Origin: Camarhynchus parvulus
Taxonomy: Eukaryota; Chordata; Aves; Passeriformes; Thraupidae
Reading direction: 5' to 3'
Assembly (NCBI RefSeq): GCF_901933205.1
Contig: NC_044573.1
Coordinates: 29,943,493 to 30,007,492 of the forward strand
Length of the DNA: 64,000 nt
Part shown: in pieces, positions 1 to 12,553 of the stretch
Layout of the letters: every line of letters starts with the position of its first letter
Position numbering within the stretch: position 1 is the stretch's first letter
The notes under the pieces: model-generated
The model's input: only the letters and a program-made list of their open reading frames with translations
What the model was told of the DNA's origin: nothing
Databases searched by the model: none
Translations under genes and position numbers: made by a program

Positions 1-3000
1 GAGGATAGGAAAGAAGAAGTGAGGTCTTTGCAAGCAATACATAAACAGAGAGACTTCTGAGCAGGGATCCTCCAGCCCTTACTTGTCACAATTAGCCTCC
101 TGAAGCTTGTCTATGTTGCTGGGACTGTCACTTGTGTTACCTGCTGAGTTTATTAATTTCTTTATTAACCCCCCCAGCGGTGGTTAACATGAGAGGTTTA
201 AGAAGACCAAGGGAAAAGTGTCAGAGTGGCGTTGTCTGTAATGACTTCTATTTCTGAAAAAATGTGACAGTTCAGCACCTCAAAATGGGATCTGGGACAA
301 ACTACTTTGTTTTCCAATTCTGTAATCCATAGTCAAGGCTGGATTAAGACTGTGTCAGCACAGGCCTAATCATTTCACTAAGGAAGAAAGCTTTCTGCTG
401 TCCTGATCAAAGAAAATCTTGAAAAACCCTATTCAGGAATTTCTACTACCTTTTGAAGGCAATTCATAGACAACAGCTCTGAGGTGCAAGCTGCATGTGC
501 TTATTAGTGAAGTACTGTTGTTACCAACTTTGATTATCAAGTAAGGTCATTCACTTCTGGGATCAGAAGGTGTCACAAGTCCTTCAGGAGCATGACTGGG
601 AGTAGGTGTTGATAGCCATTACTCACTCTCAGAGGTGCCTCTCTGCATTTCTGTGATGGGCCCATCGCCTCCCTACTTCCAGAAGGCCACACACTGTGAC
701 TCTCTCACTTCTACTCCGACCCTTTCTGGCAATGCTGATTTACTGCAGAAGGAGCAATAACTGCTCTCACACTCATTCACCTGGCCCTTGGCTGCACTGG
801 GTAAAAGGGCTCCAGCAACCAGACAAGGGAGGCTGTACTGCTGAAACTGAAAGCTGGGTATCTCTTTTTAAAGAAAAGCAGACTGCATTGATCTGGTCCC
901 AGAAGTTAAATGCTGAAATCTAATTACCTGGGAGCCACTGGTTTTGATATTTTGAGCTTCTGCTAGTGCACATATCTGGTGCACTGGAAGGCATGGCCAT
1001 GCTGCTAGCAAAGCCCACATCTTTACTGGAACACAGTGCATCTGTGTAACATCTATGAGAAGATCAAGAGACTTCTCCAGTAAGGAGTTCAAAGCTTTGC
1101 TAGTTTGTACACATGCATGGGCAACAGATTTCAGCACCTGTTAACTGATCATCACATGAATGAATAGGGAGAGCTAGCTGGCACCTGTTGGACATTCATC
1201 CTGCTTGTGAATATCAGAGCTTGTCGCAAGTCTGTCCTCTGGTTAAAAAAAAAAAAGGGAAAAAAAAGGGAGGCACCCAGTTAGGAATAAGGAATAAAGG
1301 GGATGAATATCCAGGTAGTGTTGAAACCAAGAACCAGAAGATGGTTAAAAATTATTTCTTCTCCAGCTTTCTGCATTGTTTCCAAATAGCAGACTGTGAA
1401 AAATAAATAACCTTTGGAGACTAGTATTCCTGTCAATGTTTTCATTCAGTATAGCCCTGGGACCTGTAATGGCCTGTGTGGGACAATATTGCATCACTGG
1501 TATCAGCACATCTGGTTAACAGCACACTGACCTGCTCAATAGAAATAAACTCATGTAGACCATGGTTCTCCATTTCCTGTGTTATGCTGAAAAATGCATC
1601 AGCTGCCTTATACACAGCTACAGCTCCAGCTCTGCTGCTGCATTTATTCTGAGCCCATTGCCCAGATCTTTAAAACACAATTATCTCCAGCTCCGCTTAA
1701 TCACACAATCTGTCCCAAGGTCTATTCTTGTTTTCTTGGTCCCCCTGTTGCCAAGGGCTCTCACAAGGACTCTGTGCTCTCTGCTTTGATCCTGTATCAA
1801 CACTTGTCAGTGTGCCTTGTCAGTCACCTTGCTCTGGGACAGCTTAATGGCAGCTCTTGCTGTGGTGGTACATTGCCTTGTAAAGCAGATAGCGAGGTGG
1901 TCTAATTGTGTTTAACCTCCCCCAAAGCAGGACATACATCTTTGCAAGCCTTTCCTTTGCCATCTTCCCATGTCTCTTTTCATCTGTGTCATGACACCCA
2001 TGCAGGTGTCAGTGTGCTTACCCAAACCACATTGTTTCTCCTTCTCCCACAAGTGAGCACACAGCCCAGCAAGTAGTCCGTTCAGGTAGTGTCTTTTCAA
2101 GCTGTTGAAGAGATCTGAGCAGGGAAGCAATGGAGAATGTTGTGATATTTTGCGTTTCAGCTTTGCTAGAAACAAGCCGGTGGCTTCTAGTAAGCTGGAG
2201 GAAAAGAAGGGGCAATAGAGAGTCTGGAAAACACAGGCTTAGGAGATGTGATGGCATTGAAGGACTACTAAAATTAAACTCTGCTGTCTAGGTTTCAACT
2301 GTGTCCAGTTTGGGTTCAGCTTACACTGAAACCTAGGCTCTAATTTATACCCCTGCAAAAGGTCTATGTGTAACTTCCTCTTTTTCTGGAGGTTGAAGTA
2401 AAATGTATGAGGACAGCAGCCATGGGTAAGGCAGTACAAAACTGGATGAGAGACAAACTACCAGTAGTTAGCTGTAGCTTAATCCATAATTATTTACTGC
2501 AGAATCTCTTGCACCCATGTTAGTCTCCTGTATTCTATTTCAGGCAACAGGCTGCTAGACGTTGCCTAAGCAGGTGGTTTGCTGATGACTCCCACATTAT
2601 ATATTGATCTCTTCTGGCTCCCTGTTCCTGTCTGGTAACTTTATCAAGGCAGAACTGCCTATGTAGGTTATATTGTGACAGTGCCCAGAAGTACTGGGCT
2701 CCTGAATGAAACACATAAAATCCTCTACAGGTACAAAACCACTAAAAGCCCCAGGCTAAAGTACCCATTTATCCAACCTCCTTTCCCCTCTCTTGTTGTC
2801 CCATGCCATGCCAACCTTGGACAAAACCTAGCAAAAAGCTGTGATCATTCATTCTCCTTCCTGCAAGCTGCTAAAGCTGCTTCTCAGTCCCCCACCAAAC
2901 TCTCTGCCTGGGGGGCAGTGTGTCTCGGGAAGTGCCACCCTATTAGACATTGTCAACCCTATATAATACTACTGAGTATTCTTTGTCCCCTTTGCTGTCT

Positions 3001-3605
3001 GATCCTTTGCTCCATGACCCAACCTAGACTGATCTCCTCCTTTATCAGTACCAGCATCAACAGCTTCTTGATGACTATTTGCCCCAGCTTTCGATATGAA
3101 AGGTAGCATACACTTTCTTTTCTTATACTGCCTCTTTCCCAGCTCATGCAGGCTAATGCATGAACCAAGGGGAGCTTGACTGTGCCTCATGTTTTATGCT
3201 GTATCTTTGTGAGGCTTAGGCATTTGGGATGACATATCTCTTCATCATTTTCTCATCCAAATCCACAAATACTTCATATTTTGGATCTGTTTAATCCAAA
3301 GATGTACCTTCTTCATTGGATAGCACTGACAGTACTCCCATATTTTCATAAAGTGACAGAACTGGGCCTTTGATGTTTGTTATCTGACTTAGCCAGCTGT
3401 ATTGTCCTGACAGCAAAAAAAAAGTAGGACAGCCCAAGGGCACCAAGTTAGCATTTTGGTTTCCACAGTCAAATGCTCTGCCCATACATGTAAAGAAGTG
3501 ATGCTGCAAATTTGTGGATTAGGTGAAAGGTGCAAATAGGTTCCTAGCTAGACATAGCTCAGTCAGAGATATTTCCCTCTTCACACCTCCAATAAACATT
3601 CAGAA
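1..3605. other. anonymous noncoding sequence
   Basis: I recognise no gene, RNA gene or repeat family in this block. It is AT-rich and CpG-poor and holds only short low-complexity runs, such as the A/G-rich stretch near 1243-1270. The longest open frame (2675-3106) opens with GTG rather than ATG and shows no domain, signal peptide or periodic composition. Confidence 0.5.
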
Positions 3606-3648
3606 AAAGATTGTAAATGGACTTCATAGGAGTCCATTTACAATCTTT
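3606..3648. repeat. perfect 18-bp inverted repeat (hairpin)
   Basis: The left arm (3606-3623) and right arm (3631-3648) are exact reverse complements, separated by the 7-nt loop TCATAGG. The arm reads AAAGATTGTAAATGGACT. Complementarity stops abruptly at both outer ends, so this is not the inner part of a longer terminal-inverted-repeat element. It may be a short-range template-switch mutation. A small-RNA precursor is possible but the stem is short for one. Confidence 0.85.
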
Positions 3649-5533
3649 ACAGAAAGTGAGAATGACCTTGGGGAAGGATGGAGCTCCCATTTGGGATGAT
3701 AAGAATAGTTTGAATCCCCAGACTATTTTTTTTCCTTTGAATTTGGTTATAAACTTTCTCTTTTAGAGAAGAGCTCTTTTTGCCTTTTTTTGTGCATACT
3801 TTTTGCCCAGTCATACCATTTCCTTCCAGTAGCTGATTTTACATGTCACCTTTTGCCTGCCAGCAAAATGTCCGAGAATGGTTTGAAAATCGTGGAGGAC
3901 AATCTTATAGCAGAGAAATAAAAATGCCTTATTCCAAGCTCAGTTCTGGATAATATCAGTAAGATGCAGTTATTTATGCTGTCTGAATTAACAGCATTTA
4001 TTGCCATGATAAAAAAAAAATTAAGGAGTTTCAAATGGGAGCTTGTAGCTTGATGCACTGATTGGTGCTCATAGATTTATTAGACATGTGATAAGTAACT
4101 TGAGAATAAGAAAATAGCTATAATCAATTGAAGATGCATTTAACTTTGAAAGATATGGAACCAAAAATAAGTATATATTAGTTGTAACACTAAGTAAGCA
4201 TGTGCCCTGTTTCCTGCTGGAAAGTGTGACCTCTTTTGAACTTTGTAGTCGCCATTCAGAAGCAGTTTCCATCAGCTCATGCAGACAGCTAGGAAATAGG
4301 TTTCCTATTCTGTTGAAAAGAGGTAAAATCTTTTACCAGGATCTGTTTAAATGTGTTTATAAATGTTCTAAACATTTCAGCAGCTCCTTGTATTTTTTCT
4401 TCAGGTAGTCTGCAAATTGTTTCTGACATGTTTAATTTATTCCTGAAAGACTGATCTGCTCAGAAAACACAAGATCTGATTCTTCTTCTGCTTTCTTGTC
4501 TTTCAAAGCATGAGATCTACTGATGGAAGGAAATTACATCTGCTTTATACCAGTTAAAAGCTTCAGTTACTAATGCTATCTTAGCCTTAATAACACCTAT
4601 ACATCCATTCTTAGGATTTGGACCAAAGTGAAAGAGAAGTAATTCATGGAACACATTGGTCCCTTGGAGTTCAGGAAGCTTTGTTGACTAAGTGATAGAT
4701 GGGGAATCCAAGAATCTGAGTTCCTGAATTTCTGCTATTGGTACTACTAATTGCCACAGACCACTCATCTCTATGTGTCTTGGTTTGCAATACCTTTAAT
4801 GCTTTTGCTCTCAGGGAGATGTAACCTCTTAGAAGCAGTAGAACGCTTTGAGACCATTGCACAGACGGTACTGCATGAAAGCTCAAAATGACATACAGCA
4901 AGTCTGACTTCAGGCTTCTTGTTGCTTTCCTGGATGACTGATTTTAATTGCAGTGGGTTGAACAGCTGTAAACATGCAATTGCTGCACATAGAACAAAGG
5001 TTTTCATTCCTGGGTTACCATGCAGGTGTATGGCTGTGACCTGTCTCTGCTGATCCTTCCCTGGTTTCTCCCTTGCAATCGATTCCAGCAGTGATGAATT
5101 CACCTCTTGAAATTAATAATGTCAAGTTTGTCAATATTTTAAAAGCTAAACCTAATTTTGTTCTCTTGAGCATTGCCTTTGGCTTATGAAAGCAGAAGCT
5201 TTAAACTCTATTATTTGGGAAGTCTACTGGGATGCCTTGGTGTGGCAGGTGCTATATATAAGTTTAGCACTACATCACTATTGAAGTCCATTAAGAAAGA
5301 TCTTTCTGGAGCTGTCAGCACTGTGCAGATTAAAACCAGAAAAATAAAGGCACTCAATAAATGCCGCTATAATGGTTCAGATAGCTGCAGAGAGAGGACT
5401 TATCTTTGGCTTGTGATCAGTTTACTTCTGGGTTCAATGTAAAGGTTTTTTGGCTTCCTGTATAAGCTCTGAGGAAAAAAAAATCAATGTGGAGAAGCTT
5501 GGGTGAGTGCCAGAAGAAATATTGTACTGAATC
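3649..5533. other. anonymous noncoding sequence
   Basis: Nothing recognisable. The block is AT-rich, and its open frames are short, lie on both strands and show no domain. Confidence 0.45.
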
Positions 5534-5569
5534 CAGAATATAGAAATCCTTCACAATTTCTATATTTTG
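5534..5569. repeat. 14-bp inverted repeat (hairpin)
   Basis: The left arm (5534-5547, CAGAATATAGAAAT) pairs with the right arm (5556-5569) with a single G-T wobble. The loop is 8 nt (CCTTCACA). The arms are AT-rich, so chance formation is plausible. Confidence 0.6.
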
Positions 5570-5689
5570 CTCCATGCAGTCTAGCAAGAACTAAGCTTTG
5601 CTATCATGACTTCAATACTACTGCAGGGCTGTACAGGATGTGAACAAATTGTCAGATTTTATTTGGTCATTTAAAAAAGTGTATCAACA

Positions 5690-5716
5690 CCCACCCACCA
5701 CCACCCCCTCCCCCCC
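5690..5716 (-). other. C-rich tract, minus-strand G-quadruplex motif
   Basis: On the plus strand there are four runs of C: 5690-5692, 5694-5696, 5704-5708 and 5710-5716. The intervals are 1, 7 and 1 nt. The minus strand therefore fits the G3+N1-7 quadruplex pattern. It may equally be simple low-complexity sequence. Confidence 0.5.
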
Positions 5717-5719
5717 TCA

Positions 5720-7025
5720 AAGATACTATTAAAAAGGCAAGGTTGGTAAAAGGTGAGAGGAAGAAGAATCAAACACCTGGGCAAAAGGACTGGAAACAAA
5801 GCATAGGAATAAGCATTCAATTTTAAAGTTGGTGAAAATTGGCAGCAAGACACCTCCTTAATCCCTGCCATGGCTACTATTTAACTATTTGAAGCAATGG
5901 CAGCGGCATCCTGCATGAGCAGGCATAGGACAGTGCCTCTGGAAGTGGTGGTGGAGAGCACCCAGGCACTTGCAGGGTTTTCCAGGAACTGTAATGCCTC
6001 AGGAAAGGAACTGTGAGAATGCAGTGGATTCTCCTGCTCAAGGCATAATGGGGTGCTCAAATTTGCAGATAATGCCAGTCTGCTCAGAGTATTGGCCAAA
6101 CCAGCCTGGAATCGTGGTAATGCCTTTGGTTGGGTCAATGGCACAATCCTTTTTCCCTGCTCTGGTTTCTGTTTGGTAAAGATGAATCAGGCTCTCAGAT
6201 ACAAGAGGCAGCAATTGCAAAGTGATCTGAATGTGGTGTTTGACTGGGAAACATCTGGAAACACTGGAAGCTGTACATCAGAGAGGAAGTCCCTGACTGG
6301 GATGTGAAAAATGTGGGTAGCAGAAAGGAGAAATAGGGAGAAATAGTATTCATGCTCCCAGAATGCAAGCACAAGGGAACATTCAATGGAAATAAAAGGC
6401 AGCAAATATAAAACTGTTAAAAGGAAATACATTTTATACAATACCTAATTAGCTCATTCCCATAAGATAACATTAAGCCTAAGAGATTAGTAGGATTTAA
6501 ATAAAAGGATTAGACATTTATGTGGATAATGTAATTGGGGATGTTCTTATTAAATAGAATACATGTTTTCTTTTGTTATGGAAGCCCTCTTGCTTCAGGG
6601 CCTAAGCGAGTTGCTAACTGATAAGAATGAAAAAGAAACTTCCCCTTTTGGCAAGTTATTCCCTACTTGTCTTCTTCTAGGTTCCTTGTACTTAATCTGA
6701 ATTGTTTCTACAGGCCCTGTCATAGCAGGATTATTAAACTATATGGTCCATTTGTTTGGTATAGCATAGCAATTCTGTTCCTTCATAATCAAACATCTCA
6801 CTGAAGGATCACAAATATCTCAGTGGTCTGAAACAAAATTCCCTTTTTCTTCTGCTAGTTCCATAAGAGGATTGACCTTGAGTGCCCACCTAGTAGACAT
6901 AACCAAATAGCACCAACAAATCTCACTTACCTGTCCTAATAGTAATATCTTCCAACTCTCATTCAAGACTTACACGAGCTCAGTTAGAGAGGTGGCAAGA
7001 TCCCAAAGATCCTTTAACCTTCACC
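5720..7025. other. anonymous noncoding sequence
   Basis: No gene or repeat recognised. A short purine-rich duplication (GGAGAAATA twice, near 6328-6346) is the only internal repetition I noticed. Confidence 0.45.
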
Positions 7026-7222
7026 AAGTGGATTGTCAAGCATTGGAACAGCCTGCCCAAGAAAGTGATGGAGTCATCATCCCTAAATTTATTTAAAAGA
7101 TGTGTAGATGTGGCACTTAAGGATATGCTTTAGTGTTGGACTTCACAGTGTTGGGTTAATGGTTGGACTTGATGGATGATCCTGAAAGTATTTTCCAATC
7201 TGAACAATTCTATGATTCTATG
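7026..7222 (+). mobile_element. CR1 retroposon, 5'-truncated 3' end
   Basis: This is the 3' tail of a chicken-repeat-1 (CR1) non-LTR retroposon. It carries the characteristic stretch 'gtagatgtggcacttaagg', then 'ggttggacttgatgg', and ends in AATTCTATGATTCTATG. CR1 copies in birds are usually 5'-truncated, which explains why only about 200 bp is present. It is diverged from the consensus as I know it, so it is an old insertion. It has no coding capacity. The 5' boundary is approximate. Confidence 0.85.
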
Positions 7223-10200
7223 TCCTCCCACAGATGTGAATGGGAGTGTCTCATGGATGCTGCAGGCTGTCAGAATTTGGAACAAAACCCAGTGATAATC
7301 AGAAGGAAAAACTGATTCAAAGTTCTTCCTTTCACTTCCAGGCAAGATGAGAAAGTTGCTGCTAGTAATCTAGTCTTCCCATTAAAAAGCATCAGATGGC
7401 CTTATCTAATCTGGCTAAAATCCAAATGTCTTGCATTTTTATTACTGAAACATCCTTCTCTTTGGTCTTGTCAAGTGTATTTTCAGTCTATGCACATCCC
7501 TGCAAAATACTGCTGTAAAGATCATCCTCCTAATCCATCAGTTTAAGGATTTTACGCATTCTTTGCTCCTTTCTACTACATTCCTCTTCTTTACTGCATC
7601 AAACACAAGCTATTTGTCTTTCCTGTCAAGCCCCTTCCCACCTTGCCAAAGAGCTGTCCTTTGCTATGACAGTGTCATCTCCTTCTCATCATTCTGTCAG
7701 TCTCTATTTCTCACTTTTTAACATTTTTATAGAAACAACTTCTGGACTTTTTTTCCTTGCTGCTATTGAGAAGAATCTTGGTAAAGAGCAGCAAAAGACC
7801 CTCATTATCTTTCCAAATTTCTGTTGAAAACACTGCTTTACTGTGCTGCCTATGAAAAGCTTGCCAGCCATGTGGCCACTCTCCATCACACTGACAAACA
7901 GGACCCAAACAAGCAACCCACTGCCCTGTGTGCCCAGATGCACCTGCTGCCCTTTCCATACACCTGGAAGGTAGGGATGCTCTATTTGGTTCTGCAAAGT
8001 GTCTTCACAACAGCTTCCCCGACACTGACTGGGACTTCTGAGGGCCACTACAAAACACTGATCTTCCTCATTCCTTTTCCATCACTTGAAGAGTTTAACA
8101 GAGTGCTGATGCTTTTGTGCCAGTGAAACACCCAAGTTAGGAACTGCTTTCTGTAGGAGCTCTATGTGTGTGGTCATCATGCTCTCCAGTCAAGGTCTCT
8201 TCTGAAGGCACATGCAATTAAAAGAAGTGCTCAGCTTAGCCCAATGCTTGGCATTGTTGCTTTTCCCTCCTTGGATAACAACTCCTGCAAATCCTCCAGT
8301 TCAAGAGAGTGTCTTTTGTGTACTAAATGCTGTCATTATTTATAAAGCACTCTTGCTGAATGTGCCTAAAGTCAGTCCTGCAGGACAATTTCAATCAAAT
8401 TGTGTTCAATTTATTCCAGCTGAATAACTCTGAAACATAAATAAAATTAAATTAATGGTGTTGTATTTTGTATTGTGCTACAAATGTAATAAGCTTGAAG
8501 TAATGCTGACTGTAAAATCAGATGAAAACTATAGAGTAAAAATCAACCCCTAGAAAATAATGCAAAATTTGATATCTGGCTTGCAAGAGCAATCAGGGTA
8601 CATGTAATCCAGAAGGTATTTTTAATTATATTTGTTCATACTGTTTCTCTGCTTCATTCTAATAGAAGACAAGAAATACTCCCCTGTAGTGGTTCTGTTT
8701 GGTTTGACAAACATGCAGAACACGCTGTATCTGTTCCTAGCTGACTGTTTTGGGACTTACAGAGATACTGTTACTAATAATTATCTTACATTTATAGGAC
8801 ACCTTTAATCCCAAAGCACATTATAAATTAGAAATGAGGCCCAAAGTGCTTACACAGAACTGTCAAAATATGTGTGTTTTCTTCCACTTATTTGGTGACA
8901 CTCCAGATTTCGTCCTAGAAATTGTAAATATTGATATATACATAGCAGAATATCTTATCTATTGAATACCTCCCCAGAAAATTTACTCCCCAGAAGGTCT
9001 AGGATTCCTGTCAGTTAGATATTTGGATAATTCCTGGTGCAAACATTACTGAGAATCAGGGGGGAAAACCCAGCTTTCACCAGTAGTACTTCAAAATATG
9101 TTGTAGGCATACAAAGCAGGCACAGCTTCAGTATGTGATGTCCTATCTAAAGCATTAGAAACAGGAAAATACATGGAGTGCAGTAGGTAACTGGGAATAG
9201 CTGGTTGAATGGCCCTGTTGGAACACAAGCCCCTGGCTCAGGGGAGCCCAGGTATTTTGAACTCTGCCATCTCTTCATCCACAAGCTGCTCTGCTTTGAG
9301 CTGCCCAGGGAGTAGTTTGGAACCCATCCAGTCTCTCACATACCCTTCTGCTTATCTTACAGGAGCATCAAGGCTTCATGGTGTGCAGACAGAGGATTCC
9401 ACAGACTCAGGGAAAAGATGCAAACCTATCTGGGGCAGCATAGGTGGAAAGAAAGTGGGACTCAGCTGACAGATATCCGCTGCCATCCCATCAGGAGTTA
9501 TGCAAACTGCGCTGGGGAGGGGTGATCGAGCCCCTTAGAGCCATGGGGTTTTTTTTCCACCCCTGTTGGTTCTTTTCCAAAGGCCTTAAAGCACAGTGCA
9601 GTAAAGTTGTTCCCACAGTATACAATGCTCCAAACCTTGGAAGATCCCAGGTCTTTACCAGGACTGGCAATACCTCTATGTATGAAGCAATTCTCTTTGG
9701 TCAAGTAATCCCTATCAGGCTACCAGAGGCAAAGCGACACTCTCAGTGGACAAGAAACTCTTCTGACCTGCTAACAACACATAGATATTGAGGACATCTG
9801 GTTTCCAAAACATTTGTGACCTCAAAATGCTTGGACAGTCTCCTCTGAAAGTCTGACAGATTGTCTATGAATCCTTGTGTTTAAAGTGATACAGAAAATA
9901 CTAAATCAGTGTCAGTGCTGGTAGACTCAAAAAACCTGATGCTTTAATATTACCTGACTTTAAAAGCTTGCCTAGAAATCTTTCCAAGTTCATTTGGACT
10001 GGAGTAAAATTCATGAAGCTGCAGTCATACTGTTCTTTCTATTTAATTTCTGCTTCATACATTCCTTTCATAACTACTGAGCACAGTTATGTGGCCCCAG
10101 GAAGAGAGGGCAAAGTCAGCTCTATTGTAATGTGGAGAATCTCAGCAGAAGGCACTGGGATTATGCCAAAGCAATGTTCAGTTCAAAGGGTACCAACCCA

Positions 10201-12232
10201 AAGTGCTGCATTAAGGTATTCTTAATGTATCATCCAAGAACTATGGAGGTCTTTCAGTAATCTTTTATTTCTAATTAAACAAATGAGCAGTTAGTGGGTT
10301 AAATAAATTCTAAAGAGGAAGAAGCTCTAACATTCCCTCTGATCCTCCTTTCTTTTGTGGCTCTCTCGTATGTGCTGCTCACGTGCTTACCTCAGTTATT
10401 CACAGCCACATGACAAATGCTACCTAATGGCCAGCTTATTCTATTTGTGCTTTTGTACTACCCTCTCCTTACAAACCTGAAACACTTTGAATTCACACAG
10501 TGAACTACAGCAAGTCAATGTTCACTTTTGATACACTGGATTTATTTAAAAAGTGGCTTGTGCAAAAATCTTTGTATGAGCCATGATGTATTAAGTTTTG
10601 TGTGGACACATCTATACTTTGTGCTTTTCTACCTGGCCTCTTGCTGATATCCCATATGATATTTCTTCATGCCAGGGTTGTTTCATCTGCTTACCTGTAG
10701 GCTCTTGCTGGATCAAGGGCCAAGCTAATGGGATTCAGCTAATGGTGCATGTACCCAAAAGTAGCCTGTGAATACATACTTGAAATCTCATGCACTATTT
10801 CACACCTTCCAATCTCCTTGCCCAGAAAATGAGGAGTCATCCAGGATTCATAGACCATCATACACCCAGGAAAAGCAGGCTGATCAGACATGCTGCGAGT
10901 GACCTGGAGATATAGGAGTATATACTAAAATGATGGAGAAGGATGTACTTAAGATATAGCTCATTGCAACAAGGATGGAATAAAACTGGCAAAAATGAGA
11001 GAGAAAACTCTGAGTCTGTAAACAAGGTCTCTGTCAGTGTTTCATGTACCAACTTCTTCCCCAAGGCTTTGTGTCTGATATTTGGTGCAGAAACTTGTGT
11101 GCTGTGACCTGTGCTGGTGGAAGACAGGAGTCTTGTCCTAATTTAGTCAGGGCTACAGGAATGTAAAATTTCTTTAAACCTAGGACCTCTCCCCTGTGGA
11201 AAAGCAAACAAACAAAAACTCTGGACAGATCCAGACAAGGATGATCCTTAAACAACAGCATAAACTTGCTGTATAGCAACAGTAAAAGAGTGCTTAAGAT
11301 GGTAATGGTAGACTTCACATTCAGGTGTATATTGGGGTTATAGAGGGGGAGATGAGGGAAGGCACACAAATGTGTTCTGTGAGCCCTGCAATTGATGTCA
11401 TTTTAGGCCAAAAGAATCAGGCAGTTTCTTCAACCTATTTGGGTTGTGGATTCTAAGTCTGCTGAAAGCAGTATCCATGTCAAGGAAATTTCGTTTGGTG
11501 ATGATCATTCCTCTAAAATTTGCATAATAATTGCACACTGTCACTTATTTACCATCCCCATTCTCCCAGCCTTTTGCATTTTCATACTTTCCAGGCCAAT
11601 CACTGTGGTACATCCCTGCACCTCAATTAAACTGATGACAGTGCAGCACTTTCAGATGGATAAATACTTAATATGGGCATCCAAGTTTACTGCACCGAGG
11701 GAGAGCTTGGGTAATATACAAGGCACTTTGCTATTTGATGGACACTGTCAGCTTTCAGCTCCCATGGCATTTTATGAGGTATATTCCCCCCAGAAAGATG
11801 TGTGGAAATGGAAGGAGATTAAATACCCCTGGGCTGGTCATTGTCACAGTCGCACTCTTGGCATCATCAGAGTTTAGTTCTAGCAAGGTTATTGCGGGAC
11901 TCGACTTTGCGTTGTGCTTTGAACGGGTCCCCTAGTGGAATGAGAGGGAACAGCGAGCAAGGCGGGGCTGCACCTCCTCCCCAAGAGTGCAAGACAAAGC
12001 AGGTCCACAGGGGTTGTTGGTGAAGTGATGACCTGTGAAACGACACTCTGGTTACACAAAGTGATCACACCTTCCTTGTCCGTGCTCTGCTCTCAAATAG
12101 CTCCCTTCTTGCCCTCCAGGGCCTTATTTAATGAAAAACTTTTGAAATTTAAATACTGTGGTTGCAACGCTCTTTTTGCTTTTCCAGTACCAAAATATCA
12201 TGCCTGTTTTGAAAAGCAACTGTTTAAAAGAC
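7223..12232. other. anonymous noncoding sequence
   Basis: No gene, RNA gene or repeat family recognised across this 5-kb block. The frame at 9444-9791 contains simple T-rich sequence near 9549. The frame at 11446-11877 opens with GTG. Neither looks like a protein. A small CpG-bearing pocket lies near 11848-12050 and is discussed as a finding. Confidence 0.45.
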
Positions 12233-12257
12233 AACAGTCACTCTAGGAGTGACTGTT
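12233..12257. repeat. perfect 11-bp inverted repeat (hairpin)
   Basis: The left arm AACAGTCACTC (12233-12243) and right arm (12247-12257) are exact reverse complements with the 3-nt loop TAG. A second stem-loop follows 11 nt later. Confidence 0.75.
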
Positions 12258-12268
12258 TACACTATTTT

Positions 12269-12300
12269 CACTGTTTTTCTTAGAATACATAAAAACAGTG
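12269..12300. repeat. perfect 10-bp inverted repeat (hairpin)
   Basis: The left arm CACTGTTTTT (12269-12278) pairs exactly with 12291-12300 around a 12-nt loop. Skipping one bulged C at 12301 extends the stem by four more A-T pairs. Confidence 0.65.
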
Positions 12301-12454
12301 CAAAAAGTACCAGTTGGAAATTGCAAACTTTCATGCATTTAGTTTTTTATTTTTTCCAGTATTCTAGCAGTGGTTATTGGTATTAAGTCTGTATGAGTAT
12401 TAGGTCTGTTTCATTTTGATACATTGTGGAGCAAGCTGTAAATGTAAGTGCAGA

Positions 12455-12553
12455 AATAGGGATGTGGTTTAGCAGTGGATTTGGCAGTGCTAGGTTAACA
12501 GCTGGACCCTTGAAGGCCTTTTCCAAGTTCAGAAATTATATGATTCTATGATT
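12455..12553 (+). mobile_element. CR1 retroposon tail, severely truncated
   Basis: About 100 bp matches the last part of the CR1 3' region: 'gcagtgctaggttaacagctggac', then 'gaaggccttttccaagttcag', ending in ATATGATTCTATGATTCAT. The terminal octamer repeat is still readable. This is a dead 5'-truncated copy on the plus strand, separate from the copy at 7.0 kb. Confidence 0.8.
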
